This document shows, piece after piece, positions 1-13,235 of a DNA stretch of 39,701 nucleotides (position 1 is the first letter of the stretch; each line of letters starts with the position of its first letter). The notes under the pieces are model-generated. The model was not told where the DNA came from. It saw only the letters and a program-made list of their open reading frames with translations, and made no database searches. Location: contig JANYBT010000136.1 of assembly GCA_025360645.1 (NCBI GenBank), positions 1-39,701 of the forward strand, read 5' to 3'. The translations under genes were made by a program, and so were the position numbers. The stretch comes from Acidobacteriaceae bacterium (lineage in GTDB: Bacteria; Acidobacteriota; Terriglobia; Terriglobales; Acidobacteriaceae).

Positions 1-51
1 CTTGTGTCCGCGCCACACCAGCAACATCGAGATTAGGAGAGGGAATGAGCC

Positions 52-204
52 ATGCCCCGAGAGATTGTGACTTTACAGTGCGGTGATTGCAAGAACCGGA
101 ATTATTCGACGACAAAAAACCGGAAGACGAAACCTGACCGGCTGGAGCTGAAGAAGTTCTGCCGGAAGTGTCGGAAACACACGCCGCACAAAGAAGTTAA
201 ATAA
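52..204 (+). CDS. rpmG: 50S ribosomal protein L33
   Basis: A 50-residue basic protein that is a structural component of the large ribosomal subunit. It begins [13 protein letters not shown] and ends with a second cysteine pair (CRKC) before KHTPHKEVK. The two CxxC pairs (CGDC near residues 10-13 and CRKC near 39-42) are the zinc-binding form of L33. Length is the usual 49-55 residues. The ATG follows AGGAGAGG at 35-42. It is the first gene of the rpmG-trnW-secE-nusG-rplK cluster, where it is commonly found just downstream of tuf; the 51 nt before it contain no other gene. Identification is by sequence recognition and is firm. Confidence 0.95.
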   Translation: MPREIVTLQCGDCKNRNYSTTKNRKTKPDRLELKKFCRKCRKHTPHKEVK

Positions 205-205
205 G

Positions 206-327
206 AATTTTGTAATTGGGTAATCGGGTAATTTGGTAATTGAAAACCAAAACCGAAGGCCCAAAGCGCGAGTAACGTGGGTTGCATTTTAAATTACAAA
301 ATTACAAAATTACCCAATTACAAAATT
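206..327. repeat. Two 8-bp repeat arrays in inverted orientation
   Basis: The spacer between rpmG and tRNA-Trp holds an AT-rich array of 8-bp units close to GGTAATTG at 211-242 (TGTAATTG, GGTAATCG, GGTAATTT, GGTAATTG). A complementary array of units close to AAATTACA lies at 291-327. Within these, the 19-mer AATTTTGTAATTGGGTAAT at 206-224 is perfectly complementary to 309-327, separated by 84 nt. A transcript could fold into a long AT-rich stem ending near AATTGGGTTTTTT at 325-336, just before the tRNA 5' end. The composition contrasts sharply with the GC-rich genes around it. No function can be assigned; an RNA-processing or attenuation signal, or a dispersed intergenic repeat family, are possible. 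Confidence 0.8.
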
Positions 328-336
328 GGGTTTTTT

Positions 337-412
337 AGGGGCGTAAGCTCAACGGCTAAACTGTCGGTCTCCAAAACCGAACTTGGGGGTTCGAATCCCT
401 CCGCCCCTGCCA
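337..412 (+). tRNA. trnW: tRNA-Trp (anticodon CCA)
   Basis: A complete cloverleaf can be drawn. The acceptor stem AGGGGCG (337-343) pairs with CGCCCCT (402-408), followed by discriminator G409 and an encoded CCA at 410-412. The D arm carries GG at 354-355 and one C-A mismatch. The anticodon stem TCGGT/ACCGA (364-368/376-380) encloses loop CTCCAAA, placing anticodon CCA at 371-373. The T arm has stem 385-389/397-401 and loop TTCGAAT. Anticodon CCA reads UGG, tryptophan. A tRNA-Trp gene just upstream of secE is a widespread arrangement in bacteria, which supports the call. Confidence 0.95.
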
Positions 413-471
413 TATATTGAGGAGCGCCGGGTGAAAGCGCGACGTAGAAAGAAAGTGGAGAGCAGGACGCT

Positions 472-720
472 ATGCCAACAGCCGTAGAACAGAACGCATT
501 AACGACGACCATCAAGTCGTGGCCGGAGCAAACGAAGAATTTTTATAACGATGTGCGGACGGAGATGAAAAAAGTCACCTCGCCGCCGCTGAAGGAAGTG
601 CAAGCCACGACTGCGGTGGTGGTGATCACAGTATTTTTGTTCGCGGCCTATTTCTGGGCTGTGGATCTGGTGGTCAGTGCCAGCGTGGACAAGATGTTCC
701 GCTATTTTTCGCACAAATAG
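472..720 (+). CDS. secE: Preprotein translocase subunit SecE
   Basis: An 82-residue small membrane protein, the SecE clamp of the SecYEG protein-conducting channel. Residues 15-45 contain the family's amphipathic region (FYNDVRTEMKKVTSPPLKEV, matching the conserved E-x-K-K-V-x-W/P pattern). A single transmembrane helix follows at about 46-70. This is the short one-helix SecE of most bacteria, not the three-helix E. coli form. The ATG at 472 is preceded by GGAGAGCAGGA. Its position directly before nusG is the universal secE-nusG arrangement. Nothing odd was seen. Confidence 0.95.
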   Translation: MPTAVEQNALTTTIKSWPEQTKNFYNDVRTEMKKVTSPPLKEVQATTAVVVITVFLFAAYFWAVDLVVSASVDKMFRYFSHK

Positions 721-767
721 CGCGGTTGGGCTGAGCCAGAAAGAAGCCTTTTTTGAAGAAGCACACT

Positions 768-1430
768 ATGCCGGAAGATGAAAAGAACGAGGCCCTAGCC
801 AGCGAGGACACAACCCCGCCGGTGGCCGAACCGCCCTCCGAGGAAGCTGTACCGGCCTCTGAGGAAGCTGTACCGGCCTCTGAGCCGCCCAAGAACCCGA
901 ACATGAAGTGGTACATCATTCATGCCTACTCGGGCTTTGAGCGCAAGGTGAAGGAGTCTCTGGAGTCGCGAGTGCAGGCCTTCGGGCTGCAGGACCGCAT
1001 TGGCACGGTGCTGATTCCGACCGAGTCGGTCACCGAAGTCCGCGGTGGCAAGAAATACACCAGTGAGCGCATGTTCTATCCCGGCTACGTGCTGGTGGAA
1101 ATGAACATGGACGATCACGTTTGGCATGTGGTGAAGTCCACGCCTCGCGTGACCGGGTTTGTGGGCACCGGACAGCAGCCGACGCCGCTCTCCGAGGAAG
1201 AAGTCAGCCACATCGTGTATCGCGTGGCCGACAGCAAAGACAAGCCCAAGCTCAAGGTCAAGTTTGAGAAGAACGAACCGGTGCGAATCACCGAAGGGCC
1301 GTTTGCCACTTTTACCGGGGTGGTGGACGAAGTGAACGAAGACCGCGAGACCGTGAAAGTGATGGTCACCATCTTCGGTCGCTCCACTCCGGTCGAGTTG
1401 GAATTTGGGCAAGTAGAGAAAGTAGCGTAG
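768..1430 (+). CDS. nusG: Transcription termination/antitermination factor NusG
   Basis: NusG binds the RNA polymerase clamp through its NGN domain and couples it to Rho or the ribosome through its C-terminal KOW domain. The NGN domain starts at [16 protein letters not shown] (about residue 45 of the ATG form). The KOW segment includes [18 protein letters not shown] and ends near [18 protein letters not shown] at 753 in the same frame would add five residues. The ATG at 768 is preferred because it is the stronger codon and a purine-rich GAAGAAG lies just upstream. The protein is about 220 residues against about 180 in E. coli. The excess is an acidic, proline/alanine-rich N-terminal extension containing EEAVPAS twice in tandem. 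That extension is likely disordered (inference). Confidence 0.93.
   Translation: MPEDEKNEALASEDTTPPVAEPPSEEAVPASEEAVPASEPPKNPNMKWYIIHAYSGFERKVKESLESRVQAFGLQDRIGTVLIPTESVTEVRGGKKYTSERMFYPGYVLVEMNMDDHVWHVVKSTPRVTGFVGTGQQPTPLSEEEVSHIVYRVADSKDKPKLKVKFEKNEPVRITEGPFATFTGVVDEVNEDRETVKVMVTIFGRSTPVELEFGQVEKVA
840..881 (+). repeat. 21-bp perfect tandem duplication within nusG
   Basis: Positions 840-860 and 861-881 are identical 21-mers in frame. Each encodes EEAVPAS in the acidic N-terminal extension of NusG. The multiple-of-three length keeps the reading frame. It looks like a recent slippage-type duplication in a region under little structural constraint, and its copy number may differ between strains. 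Confidence 0.95.
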
Positions 1431-1510
1431 CGGTTTCGAGTTTCAAGAAAGTTAGTCCTGAGAGACTGGGCCGAAAATCCTAGACCTGGGCTGGGGACGG
1501 GAAAGAGATC

Positions 1511-1942
1511 ATGGCGAAGAAGGCAACAGGTTCGGTAAAGCTACAGATTGCGGCGGGCAAAGCGACGCCGGCGCCTCCAGTCGGCCCGGCATTGGGCCAG
1601 GCTCAAATCAACATCATGGAGTTCTGTAAACAGTTCAACGCCCGTACCGGCGCCAAGGAACTGGAAGGACTCATTATCCCGATCGTGATCACGGTCTACA
1701 GTGACCGCTCGTTCACTTTCATCACCAAGACGCCGCCAGCTTCGATTTTGTTGAAGCGGGCCGCGGGCATTGCCAAAGGCGCCGCCACTCCCAACAAAGA
1801 CAAAGTTGGCAAAGTGACCGCCCAGCAAGTCGAAGAGATCGCAAAGCAGAAGATGCCGGATTTGAACGCGGCCTCGGTGGATGCGGCCATCCGCAGCATC
1901 CGCGGCACGGCGCGCTCGATGGGCATTGAAGTCATTGGGTAA
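1511..1942 (+). CDS. rplK: 50S ribosomal protein L11
   Basis: A 143-residue L11, part of the GTPase-associated centre of the large subunit, where it binds 23S rRNA with L10-L7/L12. The N-terminal domain has the proline-rich [28 protein letters not shown] stretch (about residues 16-43). The C-terminal rRNA-binding domain ends with [15 protein letters not shown]. Length matches the family (about 141). It follows nusG by 80 nt with no terminator seen, so it is probably co-transcribed with nusG and rplA. The ATG at 1511 is preceded by a GGGAAAGAG purine run. Confidence 0.97.
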   Translation: MAKKATGSVKLQIAAGKATPAPPVGPALGQAQINIMEFCKQFNARTGAKELEGLIIPIVITVYSDRSFTFITKTPPASILLKRAAGIAKGAATPNKDKVGKVTAQQVEEIAKQKMPDLNAASVDAAIRSIRGTARSMGIEVIG

Positions 1943-2017
1943 GCGGTAGATTTTGTAATCGGTCGAAAATACTACGGCTCATCGGATCAAGGATGCGCGG
2001 TGGGAGACGAGGAAAGC

Positions 2018-2725
2018 ATGAGAAAAACAGGCAAGAACATCACTCAGGCGCGGAAATCAGTGGAAGATCGTTCGTATACTCTCCAGGATGCGGTTCCGCT
2101 GCTCCAGAAAGTCAAGTACGCCAAGTTTGACGAGACCGTCGAAATCACGCTGCGTCTTGGCGTCGACCCCAAACACGCAGACCAGATGGTGCGAGGCACC
2201 GTCGTTCTGCCTCATGGACTGGGAAAATCTAAAAAAGTCCTGGTCATCGCCACTGGCGACAAGATTCGCGAAGCGGAAGCGGCGGGCGCTGATTTCGTGG
2301 GCGGAGAAGAAATGGTCGACAAGATCCAGAAGGAAAACTGGACCGACTTCGACGCATTGATCGCCACCCCCGACGTCATGAAGTCGGTGGGACGGCTGGG
2401 TAAGATTCTGGGTCCCAAGGGCCTGATGCCGAATCCCAAGACCGGCACCGTGACCTTCGACGTCGGCAAGGCCGTCCTGGAAGTGAAGGCCGGCAAAGTC
2501 GAGTTCCGTACCGATAAGACCGCGTTGGTGCACGTTCCGGTGGGCAAGATCTCGTTCCCGCCTGAGAAGCTGATTGACAACGCGACCACGGTGATCACTA
2601 GCGTGGTGAAGGCAAAGCCGACCGTGGCCAAAGGCAAATACATCAAGAGCTGCTACTTGAGTTCGACCATGGGTCCGGGGATCATGCTTGACACCTCCTC
2701 GATTGAGACCGCAGCCAAGGCGTAG
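2018..2725 (+). CDS. rplA: 50S ribosomal protein L1
   Basis: L1 forms the mobile L1 stalk near the ribosomal E site. In many bacteria it also represses its own L11-L1 mRNA. The sequence runs [42 protein letters not shown], then the signature region around [21 protein letters not shown] (about residues 125-145). It ends with the conserved [11 protein letters not shown] segment. A GTG at 2000 would add six residues. The ATG at 2018 is chosen because GAGGAAAG precedes it at good spacing and it gives 235 residues, the family's usual size. It is 75 nt after rplK and 59 nt before rplJ. Confidence 0.96.
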   Translation: MRKTGKNITQARKSVEDRSYTLQDAVPLLQKVKYAKFDETVEITLRLGVDPKHADQMVRGTVVLPHGLGKSKKVLVIATGDKIREAEAAGADFVGGEEMVDKIQKENWTDFDALIATPDVMKSVGRLGKILGPKGLMPNPKTGTVTFDVGKAVLEVKAGKVEFRTDKTALVHVPVGKISFPPEKLIDNATTVITSVVKAKPTVAKGKYIKSCYLSSTMGPGIMLDTSSIETAAKA

Positions 2726-2784
2726 CGGATGGATTTTCCCGGTGGCCGAGGCTGCCGCTTAGCGATTTTTGAAAGGGACGGAAT

Positions 2785-3318
2785 ATGGCGGTTACCCGAG
2801 CAAGAAAAATTGAGCAGGCGGAGAATCTCAGCAGCGAGCTGAAGAATGTCTCCAATGTGATTATTGCCACCTACAGCAAGCTGACAGTGGCGAAGGACTT
2901 CGAGCTGCGCAAGGCCCTGCGTGGAGTGGGCGCCAAGTACCGGGTGGTGAAGAACACCATCGCGGAACGGGCGGGCGAAGGATCGAAGGTGGCCGACGCC
3001 CTCAAGGACTTGAAGGGCGTGACCTCCATCGCCTACACCGAGGGCGACCCAGTGGCGCTGGCCAAGGCCTTGGCGAAATATGCCAAAGACAACCCGGAAT
3101 TCAGCTTCAAGGCGGGCATGGTGGAAGGCCGCCTGATTACCGCCAAAGAGATCGCAGCCCTGGCCACCATGCCGTCCAAGCATGAGCTGATGGCCAAGCT
3201 GCTGTTCATGATGAACGCGCCGGCGCAGCGCTTGGTGACGGTGATGAATGCCGTCGGCCGCAACCTGGCCGTGGTGGTGGACCAGGGCGTCAAGGAAAAC
3301 AAGTTTAAAGAGGCTTAG
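2785..3318 (+). CDS. rplJ: 50S ribosomal protein L10
   Basis: L10 anchors L7/L12 dimers to the ribosome and in many bacteria autoregulates its mRNA as the L10-L12 complex. Residues 1-130 hold the rRNA-binding domain (RARKIEQAENLSSELKNVSNVIIATYSKLTV, FELRKALRGVGAKYRVVKNTI). The C-terminal helix (MMNAPAQRLVTVMNAVGRNLAVVVDQGVKENK) is the L12-binding spine. Length is 177 residues, usual for the family. The ATG at 2785 has AAGGGACGGA upstream. The rplA-rplJ gap is only 59 nt, so there is little room for a classical long L10-binding leader there; the long, structured spacer instead lies after rplJ. Confidence 0.96.
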   Translation: MAVTRARKIEQAENLSSELKNVSNVIIATYSKLTVAKDFELRKALRGVGAKYRVVKNTIAERAGEGSKVADALKDLKGVTSIAYTEGDPVALAKALAKYAKDNPEFSFKAGMVEGRLITAKEIAALATMPSKHELMAKLLFMMNAPAQRLVTVMNAVGRNLAVVVDQGVKENKFKEA

Positions 3319-3322
3319 GCCT

Positions 3323-3373
3323 CGACTTGGCGATTGCCAAGTCGCAACAGTTTTGGGGCGGTGAGAGCCGCCC
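3323..3373 (+). promoter_or_regulatory. Two hairpins in the rplJ-rplL spacer
   Basis: Five nucleotides after the rplJ stop, CGACTTGGC (3323-3331) pairs perfectly with GCCAAGTCG (3336-3344) across a GATT loop. It is followed by CAACAGTTTT, a weak terminator-like tail. A second stem GGGCGG/CCGCCC (3356-3361/3368-3373) follows at once. They sit in a 204-nt gap between two genes that are usually nearly adjacent. A partial terminator, an RNA-processing site, or an L10-L12 feedback element is possible; the sequence cannot distinguish them. Nothing else recognisable lies in 3374-3510. The rplL ribosome-binding site is GGAG at about 3512. Confidence 0.6.
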
Positions 3374-3522
3374 GAAAGAGTTGGTTATCAGCAAGTCAGG
3401 GGTGGCGCGGCGCGAAGTCTCCTGCGTTGTCTGGCGCGGAGAGGGAAGGCCTGGTCGCAATGGAAACCTGGCGGAGGGATAACAAAAATCAAACCTGATC
3501 ACAGGATTATTGGAGAACTCAC

Positions 3523-3900
3523 ATGGCAGATTTACAGCAGTTGGAAGAGTCAATCGTAGGGTTGTCGTTGCTTGAGGCGGCGGAACTGGTGAAGAAGCTG
3601 GAAGAGCGCCTCGGCGTCTCGGCGGCTGCGGCCGCTCCGGTGATGATGGCGGGTGGCGGAGCCGCGGCGGCAGCACCGGTGGAAGAGAAAACCGAGTTCA
3701 CCGTGGTGCTGACGGCTGTGGGCCCCAACAAGATCAACGTGATCAAAGCCGTCCGCGAGATCACTTCGCTCGGGTTGAAGGAAGCCAAGGACCTGGTCGA
3801 TGGCGCTCCCAAGCCGGTGAAGGAAGGCGTGTCGAAAGACGAGGCGGAGAACATCAAGAAGAAGTTCGTCGATGCCGGTGCCACTGTGGAAATCAAATAA
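3523..3900 (+). CDS. rplL: 50S ribosomal protein L7/L12
   Basis: A 125-residue stalk protein that recruits translational GTPases. It has an N-terminal dimerisation helix ([29 protein letters not shown], about 3-31). An alanine-rich flexible hinge (residues about 33-53, with [19 protein letters not shown]) follows. The C-terminal domain carries the GTPase contact helix ([55 protein letters not shown]). Length and domain order are standard. The ATG follows GGAGAACTCAC. Separation from rplJ by 204 nt is unusual and may permit independent expression, needed because L12 is present in multiple copies per ribosome (inference). Confidence 0.97.
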   Translation: MADLQQLEESIVGLSLLEAAELVKKLEERLGVSAAAAAPVMMAGGGAAAAAPVEEKTEFTVVLTAVGPNKINVIKAVREITSLGLKEAKDLVDGAPKPVKEGVSKDEAENIKKKFVDAGATVEIK

Positions 3901-4381
3901 TACGGCTGGGACGGCTGAAAACCGCCGTCCTACCGCGTTTTTCCCCGGGGCTGCAAAAATTTGCGGCTGTCGCATTTTTGGGCAATTCGGGACTGGATGA
4001 ATCCAGCAGGGTAGTGTTATCATCAACATATCATTACGGGCAGGTAAACTTCGGGGCGGCATTGGCGAGGCATAGGCGGGCATAGCCAAAGGCCGTCGGC
4101 AGCAGAGCGGGATGTCTCGCGGGCGACGAGACTGGAACAGGCTTCAGAAAACTGGCGCACAGATATAAATTTTCAATGAATTGAGCGTCGCATTTGGCGC
4201 CTGGGGAAGCTCTTGCTCCCGGGAGCCTTTGCCTTTTTGCCTAGCGCCCTGTCCCAGTTGGCTCCCGCCAGCGTAGTGATCTAGCAGCCGTGTCCGACCA
4301 CCCATTGCGCCAGTCCGGCCGATGGTAAGAAGCGGTGAGCACATGTCGCGGTCAGCGCGACCGAAAGTTTGGAGTCTCACA
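3901..4381 (+). promoter_or_regulatory. rplL-rpoB spacer with attenuator-like hairpin
   Basis: The 481-nt spacer has no supported gene. Just after rplL, GGGACGGC (3908-3915) pairs with GCCGTCCT (3924-3931) around an 8-nt loop. It is followed after five bases by GTTTTTC, which would suit a partial terminator. Further on are two perfect palindromes: CTGGATGAATCCAG-like at 3993-4006 and GCTCCCGGGAGC at 4215-4226. E. coli has an attenuator and an RNase III site in the corresponding rplL-rpoB gap; a similar role here is an inference. An in-frame extension of rpoB to an ATG at 4322 is possible but not supported by homology. Confidence 0.55.
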
Positions 4382-7300
4382 ATGGCAAAGAGTATCACCC
4401 TCCGCAAGCGTTTTGATTTTTCCAAGATTCCCGCCACCATCCCGATTCCGAACCTGATCGAGGTTCAGAAGCGGTCCTATGAGCGCTTCCTGCAAATGGA
4501 CCGGCTGCCCAGCGAACGCGAGGACGGCGGCCTGCAGGCAGTGTTCCAGTCGGTATTCCCCATCACCGACTTCCGCAACGTATCACAACTCGAGTTTGTG
4601 GATTACGCCATCGGCAACTGGGAGTGTAAGTGCGGCCACTTGAAGGGCCTGCACCACTTGCGGACCACTTGCAAAAACTGCGGAAACACCGTCATTACGG
4701 ACCCCTTTCATCCCGGCGAAGTGCTCTGCACCAAGTGCGGCACCTACAACGCCAACACGCCCGATTTCTGCAACAAGTGCGGCGACCCGGTGGGCCTGCA
4801 GTTGAAGTATGACGTGGCGGAATGCGAAGAGCGTGGCATGACCTACTCCGCCCCCCTCAAGGTCACCATGCGGTTGACCATCTGGGACAAAGACGCGGCC
4901 ACAGGCAACCGTTCCATCCGCGACATCAAGGAACAGGAAGTGTTTTTTGGCGATGTCCCCCTGATGACGGAGAACGGCACGTTTATCATCAACGGCACCG
5001 AGCGCGTGATCGTGAGCCAGTTGCACCGCTCTCCGGGCGCGTTCTTCGAAACCGCCAGCAATCGGACTTACTTCCTGGGCAAGATCATTCCCTACCGCGG
5101 CTCCTGGGTCGAGTTCGAATACGACCACAAGAACATTCTGTACGTCCGCATTGACCGCAAGCGGAAATTTTTGGGAACCATTTTCCTGCGCGCGCTGGGG
5201 CTGCGTTCCAGCGAAGACATTCTGCGCACTTTCTACACCGTGGACCGGCTGACCATCCGCGACAAGAAGCTGCACTGGGTGGTGGCGGATGCCGACAAGA
5301 CCACCAGCCTGCTGGGCATGAAGCTGGCCCACAGCATCAAGAACAAGGCCGGAGAAGAAGTGGTGCACTCCGGACGCAAGATCAATGCCGCAGCCCTGAA
5401 AGACATTCACAAAGCCAAGATTGGCGAGATCGAAATCGATGTCACCGATCTGGAAGGCGCATGGGTGGCCGGCGACGTGGTGGACACCACCACCGGCGAA
5501 GTGCTGCTCGAAGCGAACTCGGAAGTCACCGCCGACAAGATCTCCAAGATTCTGGAGACGGGCGTGGTGGAGATGAGCGTGTTCTTCCCCGAACGCGACG
5601 ACGTGGGAACGGTCATCAAAGAGACCCTGCGCCGCGACTCGGTAGCCACTCCGCAGGAAGCGCTGATTGAAATTTACCGCAAGCTGCGACCGGGCGATCC
5701 GCCGACGCTGGACACCGCCACGGCGCTGTTCCAGGGCATGTTCTTTGATCCGCGAAAATATGACTTCTCGCGGGTGGGCCGCCTGAAATTCAACATCAAA
5801 TTGTTTGAAGACGAAAGCGCCACCAACCTGGAGCAGCGCACGTTGGACCCCAAGGACTTCTACGCGACCATCGGCTACCTGCTCAAGCTGCGCAAAAATA
5901 TCGGTACCGTGGACGACATCGACCATTTGGGCAACCGGCGTGTACGCGCGGTCGGCGAGTTGATGGAAAACCAGTTCCGCATCGGACTGGTGCGGATGGA
6001 ACGCGCCATCAAGGAAAAGATGAGCGTGTACCAGGAAATGTCGACCGCCATGCCGCATGACTTGGTCAACGCCAAGCCGGTGATGGCCGCGATCCGCGAG
6101 TTCTTTGGTTCCTCGCAGCTCTCGCAGTTCATGGACCAGACCAACTCGCTGTCGGAAATCACCCACAAGCGGCGCTTGTCCGCGCTGGGGCCGGGCGGTT
6201 TGTCACGCGAACGCGCCGGATTCGAAGTGCGCGACGTGCACCCCACTCACTATGGGCGAATTTGTCCGATTGAAACGCCGGAAGGCCCGAACATCGGCCT
6301 GATCTCGTCGCTGAGTTGCTATGCGCGGATCAATGACTACGGCTTCATCGAGTCGCCCTATCGCAAGGTGAAGAACGCGCGGGTGTTGGACTACATCAAC
6401 GTGGTCAACGCCGGCGACGGCGCCTGCAAGACCGGCGACCACATGGAAAAGAGCGAGGCGGAGAAGCTGAATGCCGACCTGCGCGAGCGCCATAAGAAGC
6501 CTATGGAGATCGAGCCCTTCTCCTTCTATCTGTCAGCGTGGGAAGAGGACCGGCACGTGGTGGCGCAGGCGAACGTGGAACTGGACGACAAAGGCCGGAT
6601 CGCCGCCGAATTGGTGAATGCCCGGAAAGCCGGCAACTTTGTGCTGGTCAACCGCGAAGATGTGGACTATATCGACGTCTCCCCGAAGCAGTTGGTTTCG
6701 GTGGCGGCGTCGCTGGTGCCGTTCCTGGAGCACGACGATGCCAACCGCGCCCTGATGGGCGCCAACATGCAGCGCCAGTCGGTGCCGTTGTTGCGGCCGC
6801 GGGCGCCCATCGTCGGCACCGGCATGGAAGGCGTGACCGCACGGGATTCCGGCGGCGTCGTGTTGGCCCGCCGTAACGGATTCATCGATTCCGTGGATTC
6901 CGAGCGCATTATTGTGCGCGTCGAAGGCGAACACCATCCCACTCAGCTTTCGCGCGAGGTGGGCAGCGACATTTACACCCTGACCAAGTTCAAACGTTCG
7001 AACCAGAACACCTGTATCAACCAGAAGCCGATTGTCCGCAAAGGGCAGCGCGTGGTCAAGGGGCAGGTGATTGCGGACGGGCCTTGCACCGAGTTTGGCG
7101 AGTTGGCGCTGGGACGCAACGTTCTGGTCGCCTTCATGCCGTGGCGCGGCTACAACTTCGAAGATGCCATCCTGGTCTCCGAGAAGATGGTGAAAGAGGA
7201 TTACTACACGTCGGTGCACATCGAGGAGTTTGAGCTTGAGGCGCGCGATACCAAGCTGGGGCCGGAAGAAGTGACGCGCGACATCCCTAACGTCAGCGAA

Positions 7301-8842
7301 ACGATGCTGCGCAACCTGGATGAAGCGGGCGTCATCCGCATCGGCGCAGGAATCAAGCAGGGCGACATTCTGGTGGGCAAAGTCACGCCCAAGGGCGAAA
7401 CTCAGCTCACCCCGGAAGAAAAACTGCTGCGAGCCATCTTCGGCGAAAAGGCCGGCGATGTGCGCGACGCTTCGCTGTATTGCCCTCCGGGGATCGAGGG
7501 CATTGTGGTCGACGTGAAGATCTTCTCGCGCAAGGGTCAGGAAAAAGACGAGCGCGCCAAGACCATTGAAGGCCAGCAGATCGCCAAGCTGGAAAAGAAC
7601 TTCTCCGACGAAATCCGGATTCTGACCGACGAACGCTTGAAGCGTCTGGAAGGCCTGCTAGGCAACAAGGAAGTTCAGGCCGACCTGCACGACGAGCGCA
7701 CCAACAAGCGCTTGCTGACCAAGGGCCTGTTGCTGGATCGCGATGCCATTGAGCGCATCTCGACCCGTAACTTGAAGCGCATCAAGTACGCCGACAAAGA
7801 CCCGCGGGTGAACGAGCAGATCGACGAGATCGAGGAAATGACCTCGCGCCAGATCGATGTGCTGAAGAAGATCCTGAACGAGAAAAAAGACAAGCTGACC
7901 AAGGGCGACGAGTTGCCGCCGGGCGTCATCAAGCTGGTCAAGGTCTATATCGCCATGAAGCGCAAACTGAGCGTTGGCGACAAGATGGCGGGCCGACACG
8001 GCAACAAGGGCGTGATCGCGCGCATTCTGCCCGAAGAGGACATGCCCTACCTCGACGATGGAACGCCGGTGGAAATCGTGCTGAACCCACTGGGCGTACC
8101 CAGCCGTATGAACGTTGGACAGATTCTGGAAACCCACCTGGGATGGGCCTGTCACGAAATCGGCGGCAAGATCACCGAGATTCTGGCCAACAACACCCGC
8201 ACCGACGCGATTCGCCGCGAACTGAAACTGTTGTTCAAAGACACCGCCTTGGCCGACGTCATCAACGACCTCAGCGAAGACGAATTGGAGTCGGTGGCGC
8301 CTACTTTGACCAAGGGTGTGTACATCGGATCGCCGGTATTTGACGGCGCCCGCGAGTCGGAAATCAAGGCCCTGCTGGAACGTTCCGGGCTGCCCACTTC
8401 CGGCAAGACCTACTTGCATGACGGCATGACCGGCGAACAGTTCGAACAGCCAATCACCGTCGGGTACATCTACATGCTGAAACTGTCGCACTTGGTGGAC
8501 GACAAGATCCACGCCCGTTCCATCGGACCGTACTCGCTGATTACTCAGCAACCGCTGGGCGGCAAAGCGCAGTTCGGCGGCCAGCGCTTCGGAGAAATGG
8601 AAGTCTGGGCGCTGGAAGCGTATGGGGCTGCGTTCATTCTGCAGGAGCTTTTGACTGCCAAATCGGATGACGTCTACGGCCGCACCAAGATCTATGAGGC
8701 CATCGTCAAGGGCGAGGCCGCCATGGAACCGGGCGTCCCCGAGTCGTTCAACGTTTTGATTCGCGAATTGCAGTCGCTCTGTCTGGACGTCGAGTTGATC
8801 AAGGCGGCGGAGAAGAAACCGGCTGCCGCCGCGGCGGACTAG
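4382..8842 (+). CDS. rpoB: DNA-directed RNA polymerase subunit beta
   Basis: The beta subunit of RNA polymerase, 1486 residues from ATG 4382. An upstream ATG at 4322 adds 20 residues unlike the family; GGAG lies 7 nt before 4382 and [16 protein letters not shown] is the expected start region. The rifampicin region is intact ([19 protein letters not shown], then [19 protein letters not shown]), with D, H and S at the key positions and NSL in place of the common NPL. Catalytic-core segments such as [13 protein letters not shown] and the C-terminal [18 protein letters not shown] are present. The oddity is residues about 80-140: eight cysteines (C82, C84, C97, C100, C116, C119, C130, C133) inserted between VDYAIG and LKYDVAEC, where E. 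coli RpoB has only a few residues. Confidence 0.97.
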   Translation: MAKSITLRKRFDFSKIPATIPIPNLIEVQKRSYERFLQMDRLPSEREDGGLQAVFQSVFPITDFRNVSQLEFVDYAIGNWECKCGHLKGLHHLRTTCKNCGNTVITDPFHPGEVLCTKCGTYNANTPDFCNKCGDPVGLQLKYDVAECEERGMTYSAPLKVTMRLTIWDKDAATGNRSIRDIKEQEVFFGDVPLMTENGTFIINGTERVIVSQLHRSPGAFFETASNRTYFLGKIIPYRGSWVEFEYDHKNILYVRIDRKRKFLGTIFLRALGLRSSEDILRTFYTVDRLTIRDKKLHWVVADADKTTSLLGMKLAHSIKNKAGEEVVHSGRKINAAALKDIHKAKIGEIEIDVTDLEGAWVAGDVVDTTTGEVLLEANSEVTADKISKILETGVVEMSVFFPERDDVGTVIKETLRRDSVATPQEALIEIYRKLRPGDPPTLDTATALFQGMFFDPRKYDFSRVGRLKFNIKLFEDESATNLEQRTLDPKDFYATIGYLLKLRKNIGTVDDIDHLGNRRVRAVGELMENQFRIGLVRMERAIKEKMSVYQEMSTAMPHDLVNAKPVMAAIREFFGSSQLSQFMDQTNSLSEITHKRRLSALGPGGLSRERAGFEVRDVHPTHYGRICPIETPEGPNIGLISSLSCYARINDYGFIESPYRKVKNARVLDYINVVNAGDGACKTGDHMEKSEAEKLNADLRERHKKPMEIEPFSFYLSAWEEDRHVVAQANVELDDKGRIAAELVNARKAGNFVLVNREDVDYIDVSPKQLVSVAASLVPFLEHDDANRALMGANMQRQSVPLLRPRAPIVGTGMEGVTARDSGGVVLARRNGFIDSVDSERIIVRVEGEHHPTQLSREVGSDIYTLTKFKRSNQNTCINQKPIVRKGQRVVKGQVIADGPCTEFGELALGRNVLVAFMPWRGYNFEDAILVSEKMVKEDYYTSVHIEEFELEARDTKLGPEEVTRDIPNVSETMLRNLDEAGVIRIGAGIKQGDILVGKVTPKGETQLTPEEKLLRAIFGEKAGDVRDASLYCPPGIEGIVVDVKIFSRKGQEKDERAKTIEGQQIAKLEKNFSDEIRILTDERLKRLEGLLGNKEVQADLHDERTNKRLLTKGLLLDRDAIERISTRNLKRIKYADKDPRVNEQIDEIEEMTSRQIDVLKKILNEKKDKLTKGDELPPGVIKLVKVYIAMKRKLSVGDKMAGRHGNKGVIARILPEEDMPYLDDGTPVEIVLNPLGVPSRMNVGQILETHLGWACHEIGGKITEILANNTRTDAIRRELKLLFKDTALADVINDLSEDELESVAPTLTKGVYIGSPVFDGARESEIKALLERSGLPTSGKTYLHDGMTGEQFEQPITVGYIYMLKLSHLVDDKIHARSIGPYSLITQQPLGGKAQFGGQRFGEMEVWALEAYGAAFILQELLTAKSDDVYGRTKIYEAIVKGEAAMEPGVPESFNVLIRELQSLCLDVELIKAAEKKPAAAAAD
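4619..4801 (+). other. Eight-cysteine zinc-ribbon-like insertion in RpoB
   Basis: This part of rpoB encodes about 60 residues with four paired cysteine motifs (CxC, CxxC, CxxC, CxxC, separated by 12, 15 and 10 residues). The pattern fits two zinc ribbons or one binuclear zinc module. The flanking sequence aligns with the beta N-terminal region: YAIG before, then [19 protein letters not shown] after, corresponding to E. coli SYRLGEPVFDVQEC. The insertion is in frame and its codon use is like the rest of the gene, so it is a genuine domain and not an assembly artefact. Metal binding is inferred from the motif. Confidence 0.8.
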
Positions 8843-8991
8843 CGACACCGACCCGGCAGGAAAAGTTCTGCCGCAAGAGTTTTTAGGACCGTTCCGGACG
8901 GTAGGCGCTCTCGACCGATACGGAACATACACACTGGCACTGGCCACTCATAACTGGCCGCTGCTTTGAGAGCAGGAAAGCGGAGGACCAC

Positions 8992-13179
<4,188 letters not shown>

Positions 13180-13198
13180 CAACAGGGGTCTATATTCC

Positions 13199-13226
13199 GG
13201 GGCGACCAAGTGTCGCCCCTTCTTTT
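13199..13226 (+). terminator. Intrinsic terminator after rpoC
   Basis: GGGGCGAC (13199-13206) pairs perfectly with GTCGCCCC (13212-13219) around a 5-nt loop and is followed by TTCTTTT. It lies 19 nt after the rpoC stop, where the end of the ribosomal/RNA-polymerase operon is expected. Confidence 0.88.
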
Positions 13227-13235
13227 ATCTAGCCC

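Noticed and set aside
4322-4381. 20-residue N-terminal extension of RpoB from ATG 4322
   Set aside because: It does not resemble RpoB N-termini; the ATG at 4382 has a ribosome-binding site and the usual start sequence.
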